From the NCBI RefSeq assembly GCF_002284575.1, contig NZ_NPKJ01000041.1, positions 186,431-250,430 of the forward strand: a stretch of 64,000 nucleotides of DNA. The letters are read 5' to 3'. The notes under the pieces were generated by a model. The model ran no database searches and was not told the DNA's origin. It saw only the letters and a program-made list of their open reading frames with translations. The stretch is from Mesorhizobium temperatum. Lineage in GTDB: Bacteria > Pseudomonadota > Alphaproteobacteria > Rhizobiales > Rhizobiaceae. Shown here piece after piece: positions 52,857-61,539 of the stretch. The position numbers were made by a program, and so were the translations under genes. How positions within the stretch are numbered: position 1 is the stretch's first letter; the number at the start of each line of letters is the position of its first letter.

Positions 52857-54134
52857 TCAGGGAAGCATATCCTTCAGCCGATAATAGGTGCCCACCATTG
52901 GCAGGAACCACGGCTTGCCGGTATGCAGCGGGACGGCATTCCAGTCCATGCCACCGATTGGATTGGTATCTGTGCGGCCCATGGCAATGTCCGCTAGCAC
53001 ACTTCCGATCAGCGTCGAGAGCTGCGCGCCATGTCCTGAATAGCCCATGCCGTAGATCAGGCCATCGGCGGCGCCGGCGCGCGGATAGCGGTCTTGAGTG
53101 CAGCCGACGAGACCGCCCCAGCAATAGTCGATTTCGACATCGGCCAGTTGCGGGAACACATCGAGCATCTGCTTGCGCAAAAGCTCTCCGGAACGCACGT
53201 CTGTCTTCTGGTTCGAGGCAGCCGAGAACTTCGCACGCCCGCCGAACAAGAGTCGGTTGTCCGGGGTGAGTCGGAAGTAGTTGGCGATGTTGAGCGAGTT
53301 CGTGTAGTTCCGATTGCCCGGCAGGGTTGCCGCGACCTCCTCGGGGGTAAGCGGGCGCGTCACGACGATGAAAGATGCAATTGGCATCATCCGTCGCCGA
53401 TAGTAGTCAAAATTCTCGGTTGTGTAGGCGTCGGTCGCAAGGATGACCCGGCGGGCAGCGAGCGAGCCGGTCGGCGAAGTGATCCGCCAGCCATCTGACA
53501 CCCGGATGCAGGACTGGACGGGATTGTGCTCCCAGATCGTCGCACCATGGCGAGCGGCTGCGTCCGCCATGCCATTGGCATACTGGCCCATATGCATCAT
53601 CGCCGACTTGGGTGACAGCACCGCGCCGTGAAAGGCCTCCGAACCCAGCTCCTTGCGGACATCGCCACGTGAGAGCCACTCCACCGAGGGGTCCACTTCG
53701 CGGCGAAGCTCCTCGCACATGGCCTGCAGCCCCTTCACATGCGATGGCTTGGATGCAAGCTTGAGTTTGCCTCCCCTGCGGAAGCTGCAGTCGATGCCCT
53801 CTTCAGCGATGATGGCTTCGATCATGTCGATCGAGTCGTCGTAGGAGCGCCAGAACCGACGAGCCTTGGCCTCTCCAAAGTGGGCCTTGGCCGCGCCAAA
53901 ACTTGCGAAGTGACCACTGTTGAGGTGCCCGCCATTGCGCCCTGATGCACCATACCCGACATGCTCGGCCTCGATGAGCGCGACCTTCACGCCAGACTTG
54001 GCCAGTTTGCGCGCGGCATTGAGACCGGTGAAGCCCGCCCCAATTACGGCGACTTCGAAATCGTCTGAGAGGGGTTCGCGGGTCGCCCCAGCAAAGGCTT
54101 TCGACGTATCATGCCAATAGGAGATAAACTTCAT
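52857..54134 (-). CDS. DAO-family FAD-dependent oxidoreductase, PuuB/OrdL-like
   Basis: A 425-residue flavoenzyme; the ATG at 54134 has GAGAGGTG upstream and gives MKFISYWHDTSKAFAG. It has VAVIGAGFTGLNAARKLA, GYGASGRNGGHLNSG, YCWGGLVGCTQDRYPRAG and MGYSGHGAQLSTLIG. It matches the gamma-glutamylputrescine/amine oxidase group and resembles the proteins at 46224 and the fragment at 34055. It closes the catabolic region on the right and is transcribed away from dusA. Confidence 0.87.
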   Translation of the reverse strand: MKFISYWHDTSKAFAGATREPLSDDFEVAVIGAGFTGLNAARKLAKSGVKVALIEAEHVGYGASGRNGGHLNSGHFASFGAAKAHFGEAKARRFWRSYDDSIDMIEAIIAEEGIDCSFRRGGKLKLASKPSHVKGLQAMCEELRREVDPSVEWLSRGDVRKELGSEAFHGAVLSPKSAMMHMGQYANGMADAAARHGATIWEHNPVQSCIRVSDGWRITSPTGSLAARRVILATDAYTTENFDYYRRRMMPIASFIVVTRPLTPEEVAATLPGNRNYTNSLNIANYFRLTPDNRLLFGGRAKFSAASNQKTDVRSGELLRKQMLDVFPQLADVEIDYCWGGLVGCTQDRYPRAGAADGLIYGMGYSGHGAQLSTLIGSVLADIAMGRTDTNPIGGMDWNAVPLHTGKPWFLPMVGTYYRLKDMLP

Positions 54135-54529
54135 TTTGAACACCTCTCGCGCTCGTCGGGACGCCGACAGGATGAAGTGTAGCTCCGCTCCCGCGCTGTG
54201 AGGTGCGGCCCTTCCCATGGGCCTGCAACAATCAGTCGTCCTGCGCGGCGGAAACCGCAGGAAATGCGGCGGCGGCGCAGACTCCGCAGGACGCTCGGCG
54301 ATTGCCAGGCTAAATCCCTTGATGATAGCGGGCCGCGCTGGGTGGTCAGCTTTCGGATGACCTGGCCTTCATCGCTTTCGTGCACATTCAGGTGACCAAT
54401 CCGGGCTCAAGCGCCGCTTCTCAGGAGCTTCCGTCGCTGTTAAGCGTGTTTTTGGATATGATATGGGAACTTCTTTATCCGCCGGTCCAATGGGGCATTG
54501 GACGGACTGAGAGCGAAAAAGTGGAATAA
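54135..54529. other. Intergenic region between the catabolic block and dusA
   Basis: About 395 bp between divergent genes, with promoters for both expected. No tRNA, integrase, att-like repeat or known motif was recognised. A short plus-strand frame ending WELLYPPVQWGIGRTESEK stops just before the dusA start, but it has no ATG start and no family I know. Base composition is more AT-rich in the last 100 bp before dusA. Confidence 0.4.
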
Positions 54530-55525
54530 ATGAATCACTTAAGCATGCGGTTTGCCATTGCACCTATGATGGATTGGACGGACCGGCATTGCCGGTTCCT
54601 CCATCGCCAGTTGACGCACCGGGCATTGCTCTACACCGAGATGGTTGTCGCCGACGCGGTCATCCACGGCGAGCGCGAGCGCTTGCTCGGCTTCGATGGT
54701 ACGGAACATCCGGTCGCGTTGCAGCTCGGCGGCTCCGATCCGCAGAAGCTTGCCGAGGCGGCCCGCATCGGCGAAGCCTCCGGCTATGATGAGATCAACC
54801 TCAATGTCGGCTGCCCATCCGACCGCGTCCAGTCGGGTACGTTCGGCGCCTGCCTGATGAAAGCACCGGTTCTGGTCGCCGATTGCGTCGCGGCGATGAA
54901 AGCCTCTGTCGGCATCCCCGTCACCGTCAAATGCCGCATCGGCGTCGACGAGCAGGATCCTGAGCCGGCGCTCGATGCGCTGGCGGACGGCGTTTTCGCG
55001 GCCGGCGCAGACGCGCTGTGGGTGCATGCCCGCAAAGCGTGGCTGGAAGGGCTGAGCCCGAAGGAAAACCGCGACATCCCGCCGCTCGACTACAACAGGG
55101 TGTATCGGTTGAAGGCCAAAAATCCGAACAAATTCATCGGCATCAACGGCGGCATTCAATCTCTTGAAGAGGCGCTTGACCATATTGATCATGTCGACGG
55201 CGCCATGCTCGGCCGCGCTGCCTATCATACGCCGGGCATTCTGGCAGGCGTCGACGCGGCGTTTTACGGCGACAAACCCAAAACGTTCGATTTTGCCGCG
55301 CTGATCGATGCCATGGCGGATTATGCGGCACGCCATATTGAGCGGGGCGGGCGGCTTGGCCATGTCACCCGTCACATGGTCGGCCTGTTCCACGGTCTGC
55401 CCGGTGCGCGCCGTTACCGGCAGATCCTTTCGACCGATGCGACAAGGCCCGGCGCCGGACCGGATGTGCTGAAGGCGGCTTTCGCTGCAGTCGATTTTAG
55501 CGGGACGGACGCCGAAGCAGCCTGA
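54530..55525 (+). CDS. dusA: tRNA-dihydrouridine(20/20a) synthase
   Basis: A 331-residue flavoenzyme that reduces uridines 20 and 20a in the D-loop of tRNA. It starts RFAIAPMMDWTDRHCRFLHR, the DusA signature, then NLNVGCPSDRVQSGTFGACL with the catalytic Cys, VTVKCRIGVDEQDPE, and a C-terminal HMVGLFHGLPGARRYRQIL. It is complete and marks the change from accessory catabolic genes to housekeeping genes. The dusA gene is a known integration site for genomic islands in alphaproteobacteria, though usually near its 5' end; no integrase is visible here. Confidence 0.95.
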   Translation: MNHLSMRFAIAPMMDWTDRHCRFLHRQLTHRALLYTEMVVADAVIHGERERLLGFDGTEHPVALQLGGSDPQKLAEAARIGEASGYDEINLNVGCPSDRVQSGTFGACLMKAPVLVADCVAAMKASVGIPVTVKCRIGVDEQDPEPALDALADGVFAAGADALWVHARKAWLEGLSPKENRDIPPLDYNRVYRLKAKNPNKFIGINGGIQSLEEALDHIDHVDGAMLGRAAYHTPGILAGVDAAFYGDKPKTFDFAALIDAMADYAARHIERGGRLGHVTRHMVGLFHGLPGARRYRQILSTDATRPGAGPDVLKAAFAAVDFSGTDAEAA

Positions 55526-55555
55526 CTGTTCAGTCGAGCAAGATTATGCGGTCGC
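55510..55555 (+). repeat. Left 46-bp direct repeat at the end of dusA
   Basis: CGCCGAAGCAGCCTGACTG... at 55510 matches 57796-57841 with four mismatches in 46 bp. It covers the last dusA codons and a decayed copy of the end of the aspartic protease gene (complement reads DRIILLD then stop). The pair brackets the AraC/SDR insert. Confidence 0.75.
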
Positions 55556-55623
55556 TTGCGTGTCTTCCGCGGTCTGTTCAGCAAACCAGAGGACCGTCGA
55601 TAGCTCGGGCAGACCTAGTCAAG

Positions 55624-56559
55624 CTAAGCTGCGCTCGCCCGCTCGGCGTCCTGCATTTCTTCTTTGATCGCGTGCGACATGGATCGAGTGCGCAGCGCAT
55701 CGCGCTTCGGCGGCGCCTGGAATGTGCGGCGATATTCGTGGGTGAATTGCGAGATGCTCTCGTAGCCCACCTCGAACCCGGCGCTGGTTGCCGAAAAGCC
55801 TTCATCGAGCATGAGGCGGCGTGCTTCGATTAGGCGAAGCCGCTTCTGATACTGTCCCGGCGTCAGCGACGTCATGTGCTTGAAGTGCTTGTGGAAGGCG
55901 GTGAGGCTCATCGCCGCTGCCGCCGCCAAGCGCTCGACGGGAATACGCGATCGATACTCGGTTCTAAGTATCGCGATGGCCGCCGCGAGACGGCTCGCGT
56001 GACTGTCCGGATCCGCAAGCGACCGCAGGGCCGTGCCGTGCTGACCGGAGAGGAGCCAATAATGTAGCTCGTGCATAATTCCGGGGCGCAGGAGCGACGT
56101 AGCATCCGGTCGGTCCAGCAAGCGCATCAGCCGCACTGCGCAATCCAGAATTGCGGCATTGGTGTCCTCAGCGAACAAGGTGCGTGTCTCTGACGGGGGC
56201 TGCGCACGCACGCTGCCCAACTGCGCCGCGACCTCGCGCAGGAGCGTCATCTCGAGTTCGACCGCGACGGCCAGATAGGGCTCGCGTTGGCTTGCCTGCA
56301 CGATCCGTCCGACGACCGGCATGTCCGCGCTCACGATCACGGATTGGCCGGCGGAGAAAACTTGCTGCTCCCTGCCCACGGTCATGAGCTTAGCACCCTG
56401 CAGAACCAGACAAACCAGCGGCCGATAGACTGAGTGCAAGTCGCCATGTGGTGACTCGACGCACATCATCCGCAGGCCCGGCACTGGCGTCAGCGCCAGG
56501 CCGTCCCGGTTTGCATGGCGGGCGGCATAGGTGTGAACGGCATGTTTGAGGACGTCCAT
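55624..56559 (-). CDS. AraC-family transcriptional regulator
   Basis: A 311-residue regulator; the ATG at 56559 begins MDVLKHAVHTYAARHANRDG. The N-terminal AraC_N-type cupin includes RPLVCLVLQGAKLMTVG and VIVSADMPVVGRI. The C-terminal double helix-turn-helix has VERLAAAAAMSLTAFHKHF and ATSAGFEVGYESISQFTHEYR. Such regulators often control a divergent short-chain dehydrogenase gene, and SDR genes lie next to it here. It is within the segment flanked by 46-bp repeats. Confidence 0.9.
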   Translation of the reverse strand: MDVLKHAVHTYAARHANRDGLALTPVPGLRMMCVESPHGDLHSVYRPLVCLVLQGAKLMTVGREQQVFSAGQSVIVSADMPVVGRIVQASQREPYLAVAVELEMTLLREVAAQLGSVRAQPPSETRTLFAEDTNAAILDCAVRLMRLLDRPDATSLLRPGIMHELHYWLLSGQHGTALRSLADPDSHASRLAAAIAILRTEYRSRIPVERLAAAAAMSLTAFHKHFKHMTSLTPGQYQKRLRLIEARRLMLDEGFSATSAGFEVGYESISQFTHEYRRTFQAPPKRDALRTRSMSHAIKEEMQDAERASAA

Positions 56560-56731
56560 GCAATGTCTCCTGCTACGGCGCGATGCTGGCGATCCTAGCT
56601 GCGGGCGGACAAACATCACGTGGGCTGCAGGATCGAGCAAGTCTTGCGCATGCGTTGGCAAGCTGTCGACCGCATCGCCCTGTAGGAAATGTCCCAACCG
56701 AACAAGCCCCCTCGACAGGAAGGGAATTCAT

Positions 56732-57014
56732 ATGTCTGGGCAGAACGAAATACCGAGACGCGCCGTGCTGGCGAATGTCGCCATGGCTCTTCGCAGGCGC
56801 ATGATCTCCGTGACCGCGATGGCGCCGGGCGTCGTCGACACCACCCTGTTCACTGACAGGAAGACGCCGGAGCAGATCGCCGGCTTCGCCGCGCACGCCA
56901 CATCAGCGCATTGGCGAGTCTTCCGACATTGCCGACGCAATCGCGGCGCTCTGCAGCGGGGACGGTGCCTGGATCAACGGGCAGACGGTATTCACTAACG
57001 GCGGGATCGTTTGA
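56732..57014 (+). pseudogene. Remnant of a short-chain dehydrogenase gene
   Basis: The frame at 56732 begins MSGQNEIPRRAVLANVAMAL and joins ISVTAMAPGVVDTTLFTD, which belongs to the second half of an SDR. Near 56900 the frame shifts, and the last part GESSDIADAIAALCSGDGAW, NGQTVFTNGGIV completes a normal SDR C-terminus. The cofactor-binding N-terminus and the YxxxK site are missing, so it is inactive. It lies between araC and an intact SDR gene. Confidence 0.72.
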
Positions 57015-57047
57015 CCCGATTGGCTGGAATAGATGGAGCACAGAACG

Positions 57048-57791
57048 ATGAAAATGACCGGAAATACGATCCTCATCACCGGCGGCGGATCCGGGATCGG
57101 GCGGGAACTGGCGCTGCGCTTCCATGCGCTTGGAAACACTGTGATCGTCGCGGGACGGCGCAAAGAGGCGCTCGAGCAGACGATCGCCGGGCGTGAAGGC
57201 ATGCACGCGATGGTCGGCAATGTTGAAGATCCGGAAGCAATCGCAGCATTTGCCAAGCGCGTAGTCGCCGAGCACCCGGCGCTCAACGTGCTCATCAACA
57301 ATGCCGGCATCATGCGCCGCGAGAATCTGACCAGGACCCGCGATCTGCGCGACGCGGAGGAGACGATCGTCACCAACTTGTTCGGGCCGATCCGCCTCAC
57401 CAATGCGCTAATCGACCATCTGGCGGCCCGGCAAAATGCCGTGATCGTCAACGTCTCGTCGGGCCTGGCCTTCGTGCCGCTGAGTGGCACGCCGACCTAC
57501 AATGCCAGCAAGGCGGCGATCCATTCCTATACGGTGTCGTTGCGCGAGCAGCTCAGGGGCAGGGTCGAAGTGATCGAGCTTGCGCCGCCCGCGGTTCGCA
57601 CTGAACTCACGCCCGGCCAGTCGACGCGCGACGAGTATATGCCGCTCGATGCGTTCATTGACGAGACGATGGCGTTGTTCAGCCGGGAGCCGACGCCCAA
57701 GGAGGTACTGGTGGAGCGCGTGGGCTTCCTGCGCTGGGCGGAGCGGGACGGCCGGTTTGATCAAGCGGTCGAGATGCTCAACGCTCATTGA
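57048..57791 (+). CDS. Short-chain dehydrogenase/reductase
   Basis: A 247-residue classical SDR. The ATG at 57048 is chosen over 57033 because GGAG precedes it. The cofactor motif is ILITGGGSGIGRELAL, the structural motif is NVLINNAGIM, and the catalytic Ser and YNASK follow in NVSSGLAFVPLSGTPTYNASK. The protein resembles the DltE-like SDR group. It would reduce or oxidise a small carbonyl or alcohol with NAD(P). It is probably regulated by the adjacent AraC protein. It ends 4 bp before the right 46-bp repeat. Confidence 0.88.
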   Translation: MKMTGNTILITGGGSGIGRELALRFHALGNTVIVAGRRKEALEQTIAGREGMHAMVGNVEDPEAIAAFAKRVVAEHPALNVLINNAGIMRRENLTRTRDLRDAEETIVTNLFGPIRLTNALIDHLAARQNAVIVNVSSGLAFVPLSGTPTYNASKAAIHSYTVSLREQLRGRVEVIELAPPAVRTELTPGQSTRDEYMPLDAFIDETMALFSREPTPKEVLVERVGFLRWAERDGRFDQAVEMLNAH

Positions 57792-57795
57792 GCGG

Positions 57796-57841
57796 CGCCG
57801 AAGCAGCCCGACTGTTCAATCGCGCAAGATCATGCGGTCGC
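57796..57841 (+). repeat. Right 46-bp direct repeat at the end of the protease gene
   Basis: The second copy of the repeat at 55510-55555 (42 of 46 positions equal). It contains the intact 3' end of the aspartic protease gene on its complement, plus a leftover of the dusA 3' end (GCCGAAGCAGCC). This shows the ancestral junction was dusA-protease and that the intervening 2.2 kb is inserted. Confidence 0.75.
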
Positions 57842-58520
57842 CGCGCACGTCGAAACCGGACAGTGAGCCGATGAAATTCATGCCGAGCAGGCTCTGGCCG
57901 AGCATGCCGGGCGCCGCGATCATGACCGGCATGTCCTTGCGTACGATCCCGCCGATCGCCAATTCGTCGGTTCTCACGGCGGCGGCGCGTGCCATGCCGT
58001 TGGCGGTGGAAACCGGTATGGTGAAATTGAGAGCGGCTGGATTGAATCCGGCCGCTTGCGCGTCCTGCGCGGTCAGCACGATGCTGGTGGCGCCGGTATC
58101 GACCACGGCCCTGACCGGCGTGCCGTTGACCATGATGCGCGCTTCGAAATGGCCATTGCCGGCCTTGTCCAGGGTCACCGTGGCATGGCCGTCCTCAAGG
58201 CCTAATGCCAGCGGACTGCCGGGAACAAGGCCGGCCGTTACCCGGCTGGCGAAATCCTGCAACTCATAACGGTATTGGTAGCCGGCGATCAGTGCGAGCA
58301 CGATGACGGCCCAGGTGCCCAGGTTGCGGGCCATCGCGCCCAAGGGTCTGCCTGATCTGAGCAGGCCGGCGCCGATGAGCGCGACCAATGCGCCAAGCCA
58401 GATCATCCGGCTGAAATCGTAATTCTCTACTCCGAATGTGCTGCCGGCGGAATCGTTGAGCATGAGCAGGGCCACGCCTACCCCGATCAGGATCATCAAA
58501 ACCCAGAAAAATCGGTTCAT
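57816..58520 (-). CDS. Membrane-anchored retropepsin-like aspartic protease (TIGR02281 type)
   Basis: A 234-residue protein from the ATG at 58520. The N-terminal half has three hydrophobic segments (about 4-20, 39-54 and 70-80). The C-terminal half is a single retropepsin-like domain with catalytic Asp141 in VVDTGATSIVLT and a second conserved stretch near MLGQSLLGMNFIG. One domain must dimerise to make an active site. It is a common alphaproteobacterial gene of unknown target. The DUF1289 gene lies 7 bp upstream on the same strand, so they form one operon. Confidence 0.85.
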   Translation of the reverse strand: MNRFFWVLMILIGVGVALLMLNDSAGSTFGVENYDFSRMIWLGALVALIGAGLLRSGRPLGAMARNLGTWAVIVLALIAGYQYRYELQDFASRVTAGLVPGSPLALGLEDGHATVTLDKAGNGHFEARIMVNGTPVRAVVDTGATSIVLTAQDAQAAGFNPAALNFTIPVSTANGMARAAAVRTDELAIGGIVRKDMPVMIAAPGMLGQSLLGMNFIGSLSGFDVRGDRMILRD

Positions 58521-58527
58521 ATTTGGC

Positions 58528-58761
58528 TCACGAGAGAGCGTCGCGTTCGCGCGCGAGGCGGGTGCGGCGGGTTTCCCGGCGCGGTCTTCGTTCAACCGTT
58601 TCCAGCCGGGCCGGCAGCTCGGCCATCACGCTGCGGCGGATTTCAGGGGTCATCTCGATCCAGGCGCCGATTTCCTCGCGCGTGCGGCCGCAACCGAAGC
58701 AGAAGCCGGTTTTCATATCGATCGAACAGACCAGGATGCATGGGGATTCGATGGCCGTCAT
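58528..58761 (-). CDS. DUF1289 domain protein
   Basis: A 77-residue protein with MTAIESPCILVCSIDM and TGFCFGCGRTREEIGAW. The four cysteines (C-x3-C and C-x2-C) are the DUF1289 metal or iron-sulfur site; these proteins were once described as predicted Fe-S proteins. The tail is basic. It is immediately upstream of the aspartic protease gene in a conserved-looking rhizobial pair. Function is unknown. Confidence 0.88.
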   Translation of the reverse strand: MTAIESPCILVCSIDMKTGFCFGCGRTREEIGAWIEMTPEIRRSVMAELPARLETVERRPRRETRRTRLARERDALS

Positions 58762-58943
58762 GATATTCTCTCAGGGTTCCGTCAGGAATCCCTTGTCTCG
58801 CCTCCACATGGTGTAACGGCAAGGCCAATGCAAGCCCTCCGGAATGCGCCGCCGGCAACCGCTTTCGCGTCAATGCAGACAGTTGTGCCGGCCGACCAAG
58901 GCGGCTATGCCGCTCACCAACTCTGGGAACGATCACCAACGCC

Positions 58944-59939
58944 ATGACCAGCGCGCTGCCCTTCGACGATTTTCGCAATCTTCTGGCGACCCTTCCGCCG
59001 GCCGACACGGCAGCCGAAGCCCGCGTCCGTGCGCTGTTTGCCAAGGCCGACAAACCCATAGGTTCGCTCGGCCGCATCGAGGACATCGCCGCGTGGCTCG
59101 CCGCCTGGAGTGGCCGTGCGCCGCCGGCGGTGAACCGGCCCCTGGTGGCGATCTTCGCCGGCAATCATGGCGTCGCCCGGCACGGCATTTCGCCGCGGCC
59201 CGTCGTTGCCACGGCGAACGCCGTCGAGCTTTGCGCGGCGGGCGGTGCGGCGGTCAACCAGATCTGCATCGCCAATGATCTCGGGCTGAAAGTGTTCGAT
59301 CTAGCGCTGCACATTCCGACCGCCGACATCACCGAGGACGCAGCACTTGACGAGCGCGGCTGCGCAGCCACCATGGCCTTCGGTATGGAGGCGATCGCCG
59401 GCGGCACCGATCTGCTTTGCCTTGGCGACCTCGGCGTCGGCAATTCCACCGTTGCAGCGACTTTGTTTGCCGGACTGTTTGGCGGCGAGGGCGCCGATTG
59501 GGTCGGATCCGGATCGGGCGCCGATGCATCGATGCGGGCGCGCAAGGCGCAAGTGGTCGATGCCGCGCTAGCCTTCCACGGCACAAGTCTCAGGGACCCG
59601 CTGGAAGCGTTGCGCCGGATCGGCGGCCGTGAATTCGCGGCGATCGCCGGCGCCATCCTCGCCGCCCGGATGCAGAAGATCCCCGTCCTACTCGATGGAT
59701 TGGTGGCGACAGCCGCCGCCGCGACGCTGCATGCTGCCAACCCCGCCGCGCTCGACCATTGCCTGCTTGCCAGCCTGTCGCCAGAGCCTGCGCATGCTCG
59801 GGCCGCCGAGCGGCTCGGCTTGCGCCCGCTGCTTGATCTCGGCGTGAGCCACGGGGAGGGGGCTGGGGCGGCCCTTGCGGCGGGCCTGGTCAAAGCCGCT
59901 GCGCTCACCAGCTCGGGCATGGCGGCGGCGGTTCACTAG
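58944..59939 (+). CDS. cobT: Nicotinate-nucleotide-dimethylbenzimidazole phosphoribosyltransferase
   Basis: A 331-residue CobT/CobU-type enzyme that makes alpha-ribazole phosphate for the lower ligand of cobalamin. Motifs are ADKPIGSLGRIEDIAAWLA, FAGNHGVARHGISPRP, LGDLGVGNSTVAATL, VLLDGLVATAAAATLHA and the C-terminal SHGEGAGAALA with the catalytic Glu. The start at 58944 follows GGGAACGATCACCAACGCC, a weak ribosome site. No cobalamin riboswitch was seen in the 182-bp gap before it. It converges with the histidine kinase gene 4 bp away. Confidence 0.95.
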   Translation: MTSALPFDDFRNLLATLPPADTAAEARVRALFAKADKPIGSLGRIEDIAAWLAAWSGRAPPAVNRPLVAIFAGNHGVARHGISPRPVVATANAVELCAAGGAAVNQICIANDLGLKVFDLALHIPTADITEDAALDERGCAATMAFGMEAIAGGTDLLCLGDLGVGNSTVAATLFAGLFGGEGADWVGSGSGADASMRARKAQVVDAALAFHGTSLRDPLEALRRIGGREFAAIAGAILAARMQKIPVLLDGLVATAAAATLHAANPAALDHCLLASLSPEPAHARAAERLGLRPLLDLGVSHGEGAGAALAAGLVKAAALTSSGMAAAVH

Positions 59940-59943
59940 GCGT

Positions 59944-61464
59944 CTATCGCCGGCGCGCAGCAACGGCTTTGGTCGGCAGCGCCGGCAATTCCTCCATAAC
60001 CCGGCTCAACGGGAAGATGGCGATCGCCTCGGTTCCTTCGCGCAGTTTGGAATGGAGTTCGAACTCGCCGCCATGCATGGCGAGCAGGCTCTGAACGATC
60101 GGCAGGCCAAGCCCGGTGCCTTGTTCGGCGCTCTTGATGGCGATCGAGCCCTGGCCGAAGGCGGACAGCACGACCGGAATCTCGTCTTCCGGTATGCCAG
60201 GCCCGTTGTCCTTGACGGAGAGGTATTGGCCGCCGCCCGCCGTCCAGCCGACGCGCACGCGGATCTCGCCGCCAGTCCCGGTGAACTTGATGGCGTTCGA
60301 CAAAAGATTGAGCGCGATCTGTCGCACCGCGCGTTCGTCGGCGAACAGGCGCGGCAAGGCGTTTTCGAAATCCTGGACGATCCGGATATCCTTGTTGCGC
60401 GCCTTCAGCTCCATCATGTGACAGCAATCCTCGACGACGGACAGCAGCATCATCGGCTCTTCGTTGAGCTGATAGCGGCCGGCTTCGATGCGCGACAGGT
60501 CGAGGATTTCGTTGATCAGATCGAGCAGATGCTGGCCAGAGTCGTGGACGTCGCGAGCATAGTCGCGATAGGTCGGGTTGCTCATCGGGCCGAGCACCTC
60601 GTTCGCCATCACCTCGGAGAAACCGAGAATGGCGTTGAGCGGCGTCCGCAACTCGTGACTCATCGAGGCCAAAAACCGCGACTTTGCCAGATTGGCGTCC
60701 TCCGCCCGCCGCCGCGCTTCGTCCGACATCGATTTCGCGGTGTCCAATTCGGCGATCAGCGCATCCTTTTCGGAGCGGAACGAGAGCAACATCAAGGACG
60801 AGCGATTGAGCTGGCGCGCCACGTAGGCGAAGAAGGGCAGCGAGACGATCAGCAACCCGGCCATGATCAGTTCGACCGGCATCCACTGCCTGGCGCCGGC
60901 ATAGGCATAGGCCGCCACCGGAACGGCGAAGGTCGCCAGCAACGCACCGCGCAGCGATGACGCCGTGATCGCGGTCGCCGCCATGGCAAGCAGCAGCACC
61001 ACCGCCTTGATCAGCTGGAACTGGTCGACCTGGCAAGCATCGCAACCGAGCCAGGCGAACCAGGCCCAGCCCAGGCCGCAAAGGAAATGGCCTATCAGGA
61101 AATCACCGTGCGTTTGCAGCGGGTTGAGTTCGGCAGCTTCCGTGCGGTCGACGCGCCTCGCCATGAACACGACGATCGTGTAGCAGATGAGTGTAAAAAG
61201 CGCCCAGACGCCAATTTCCTTACCCACTCCGGCAAACAGACCCGTCGCGGCGGCCGTCAGGACGAGAAGCGGAACGATGATCGCGCCGCCTAACATCGAA
61301 CGGGCGTGGAGTTTCAAAAGCTCGCGGTCGAAATCGGGATTTCCGACCTGCTGCGAAAGACGGTCGCGCGTCTTGCGCACCGCACGCGCCACATCGCTGT
61401 TGCGATGGGGTTTCCTGCGGTCCACAATAAACTTGTCCGCTGTGGTCGAGCGTTGCAAGGGCAT
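59944..61464 (-). CDS. Membrane histidine kinase related to PleC/DivJ/PdhS
   Basis: A 506-residue kinase. Six hydrophobic segments lie between about residues 57 and 215, then a short coiled region, then His270 in FLASMSHELRTPLNAILGFSE. The ATPase domain shows NLLSNAIKFT, DNGPGIPEDE and GTGLGLPIVQSLLAMHGG. The FSEVMANEVLG sequence after the His box is typical of alphaproteobacterial cell-cycle kinases such as PleC and DivJ, which act on DivK. No response regulator gene is adjacent, which fits that group. The signal is unknown. Confidence 0.9.
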   Translation of the reverse strand: MPLQRSTTADKFIVDRRKPHRNSDVARAVRKTRDRLSQQVGNPDFDRELLKLHARSMLGGAIIVPLLVLTAAATGLFAGVGKEIGVWALFTLICYTIVVFMARRVDRTEAAELNPLQTHGDFLIGHFLCGLGWAWFAWLGCDACQVDQFQLIKAVVLLLAMAATAITASSLRGALLATFAVPVAAYAYAGARQWMPVELIMAGLLIVSLPFFAYVARQLNRSSLMLLSFRSEKDALIAELDTAKSMSDEARRRAEDANLAKSRFLASMSHELRTPLNAILGFSEVMANEVLGPMSNPTYRDYARDVHDSGQHLLDLINEILDLSRIEAGRYQLNEEPMMLLSVVEDCCHMMELKARNKDIRIVQDFENALPRLFADERAVRQIALNLLSNAIKFTGTGGEIRVRVGWTAGGGQYLSVKDNGPGIPEDEIPVVLSAFGQGSIAIKSAEQGTGLGLPIVQSLLAMHGGEFELHSKLREGTEAIAIFPLSRVMEELPALPTKAVAARRR

Positions 61465-61539
61465 GGAGACTTCAATTTATGCGGGCAGCGGTTTCAAATT
61501 GTTAAGCTACGTTCGAATGATTAACCAACGGTTTGCCAT

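Noticed and set aside
54135..54529. Possible tRNA gene or att site next to dusA
   Set aside because: No T-loop-like GGTTCGAATCC sequence, cloverleaf pattern or direct repeat of the dusA start was found.
58762..58943. Possible cobalamin riboswitch before cobT
   Set aside because: No B12-box-like or conserved riboswitch core sequence could be found on either strand of the gap.
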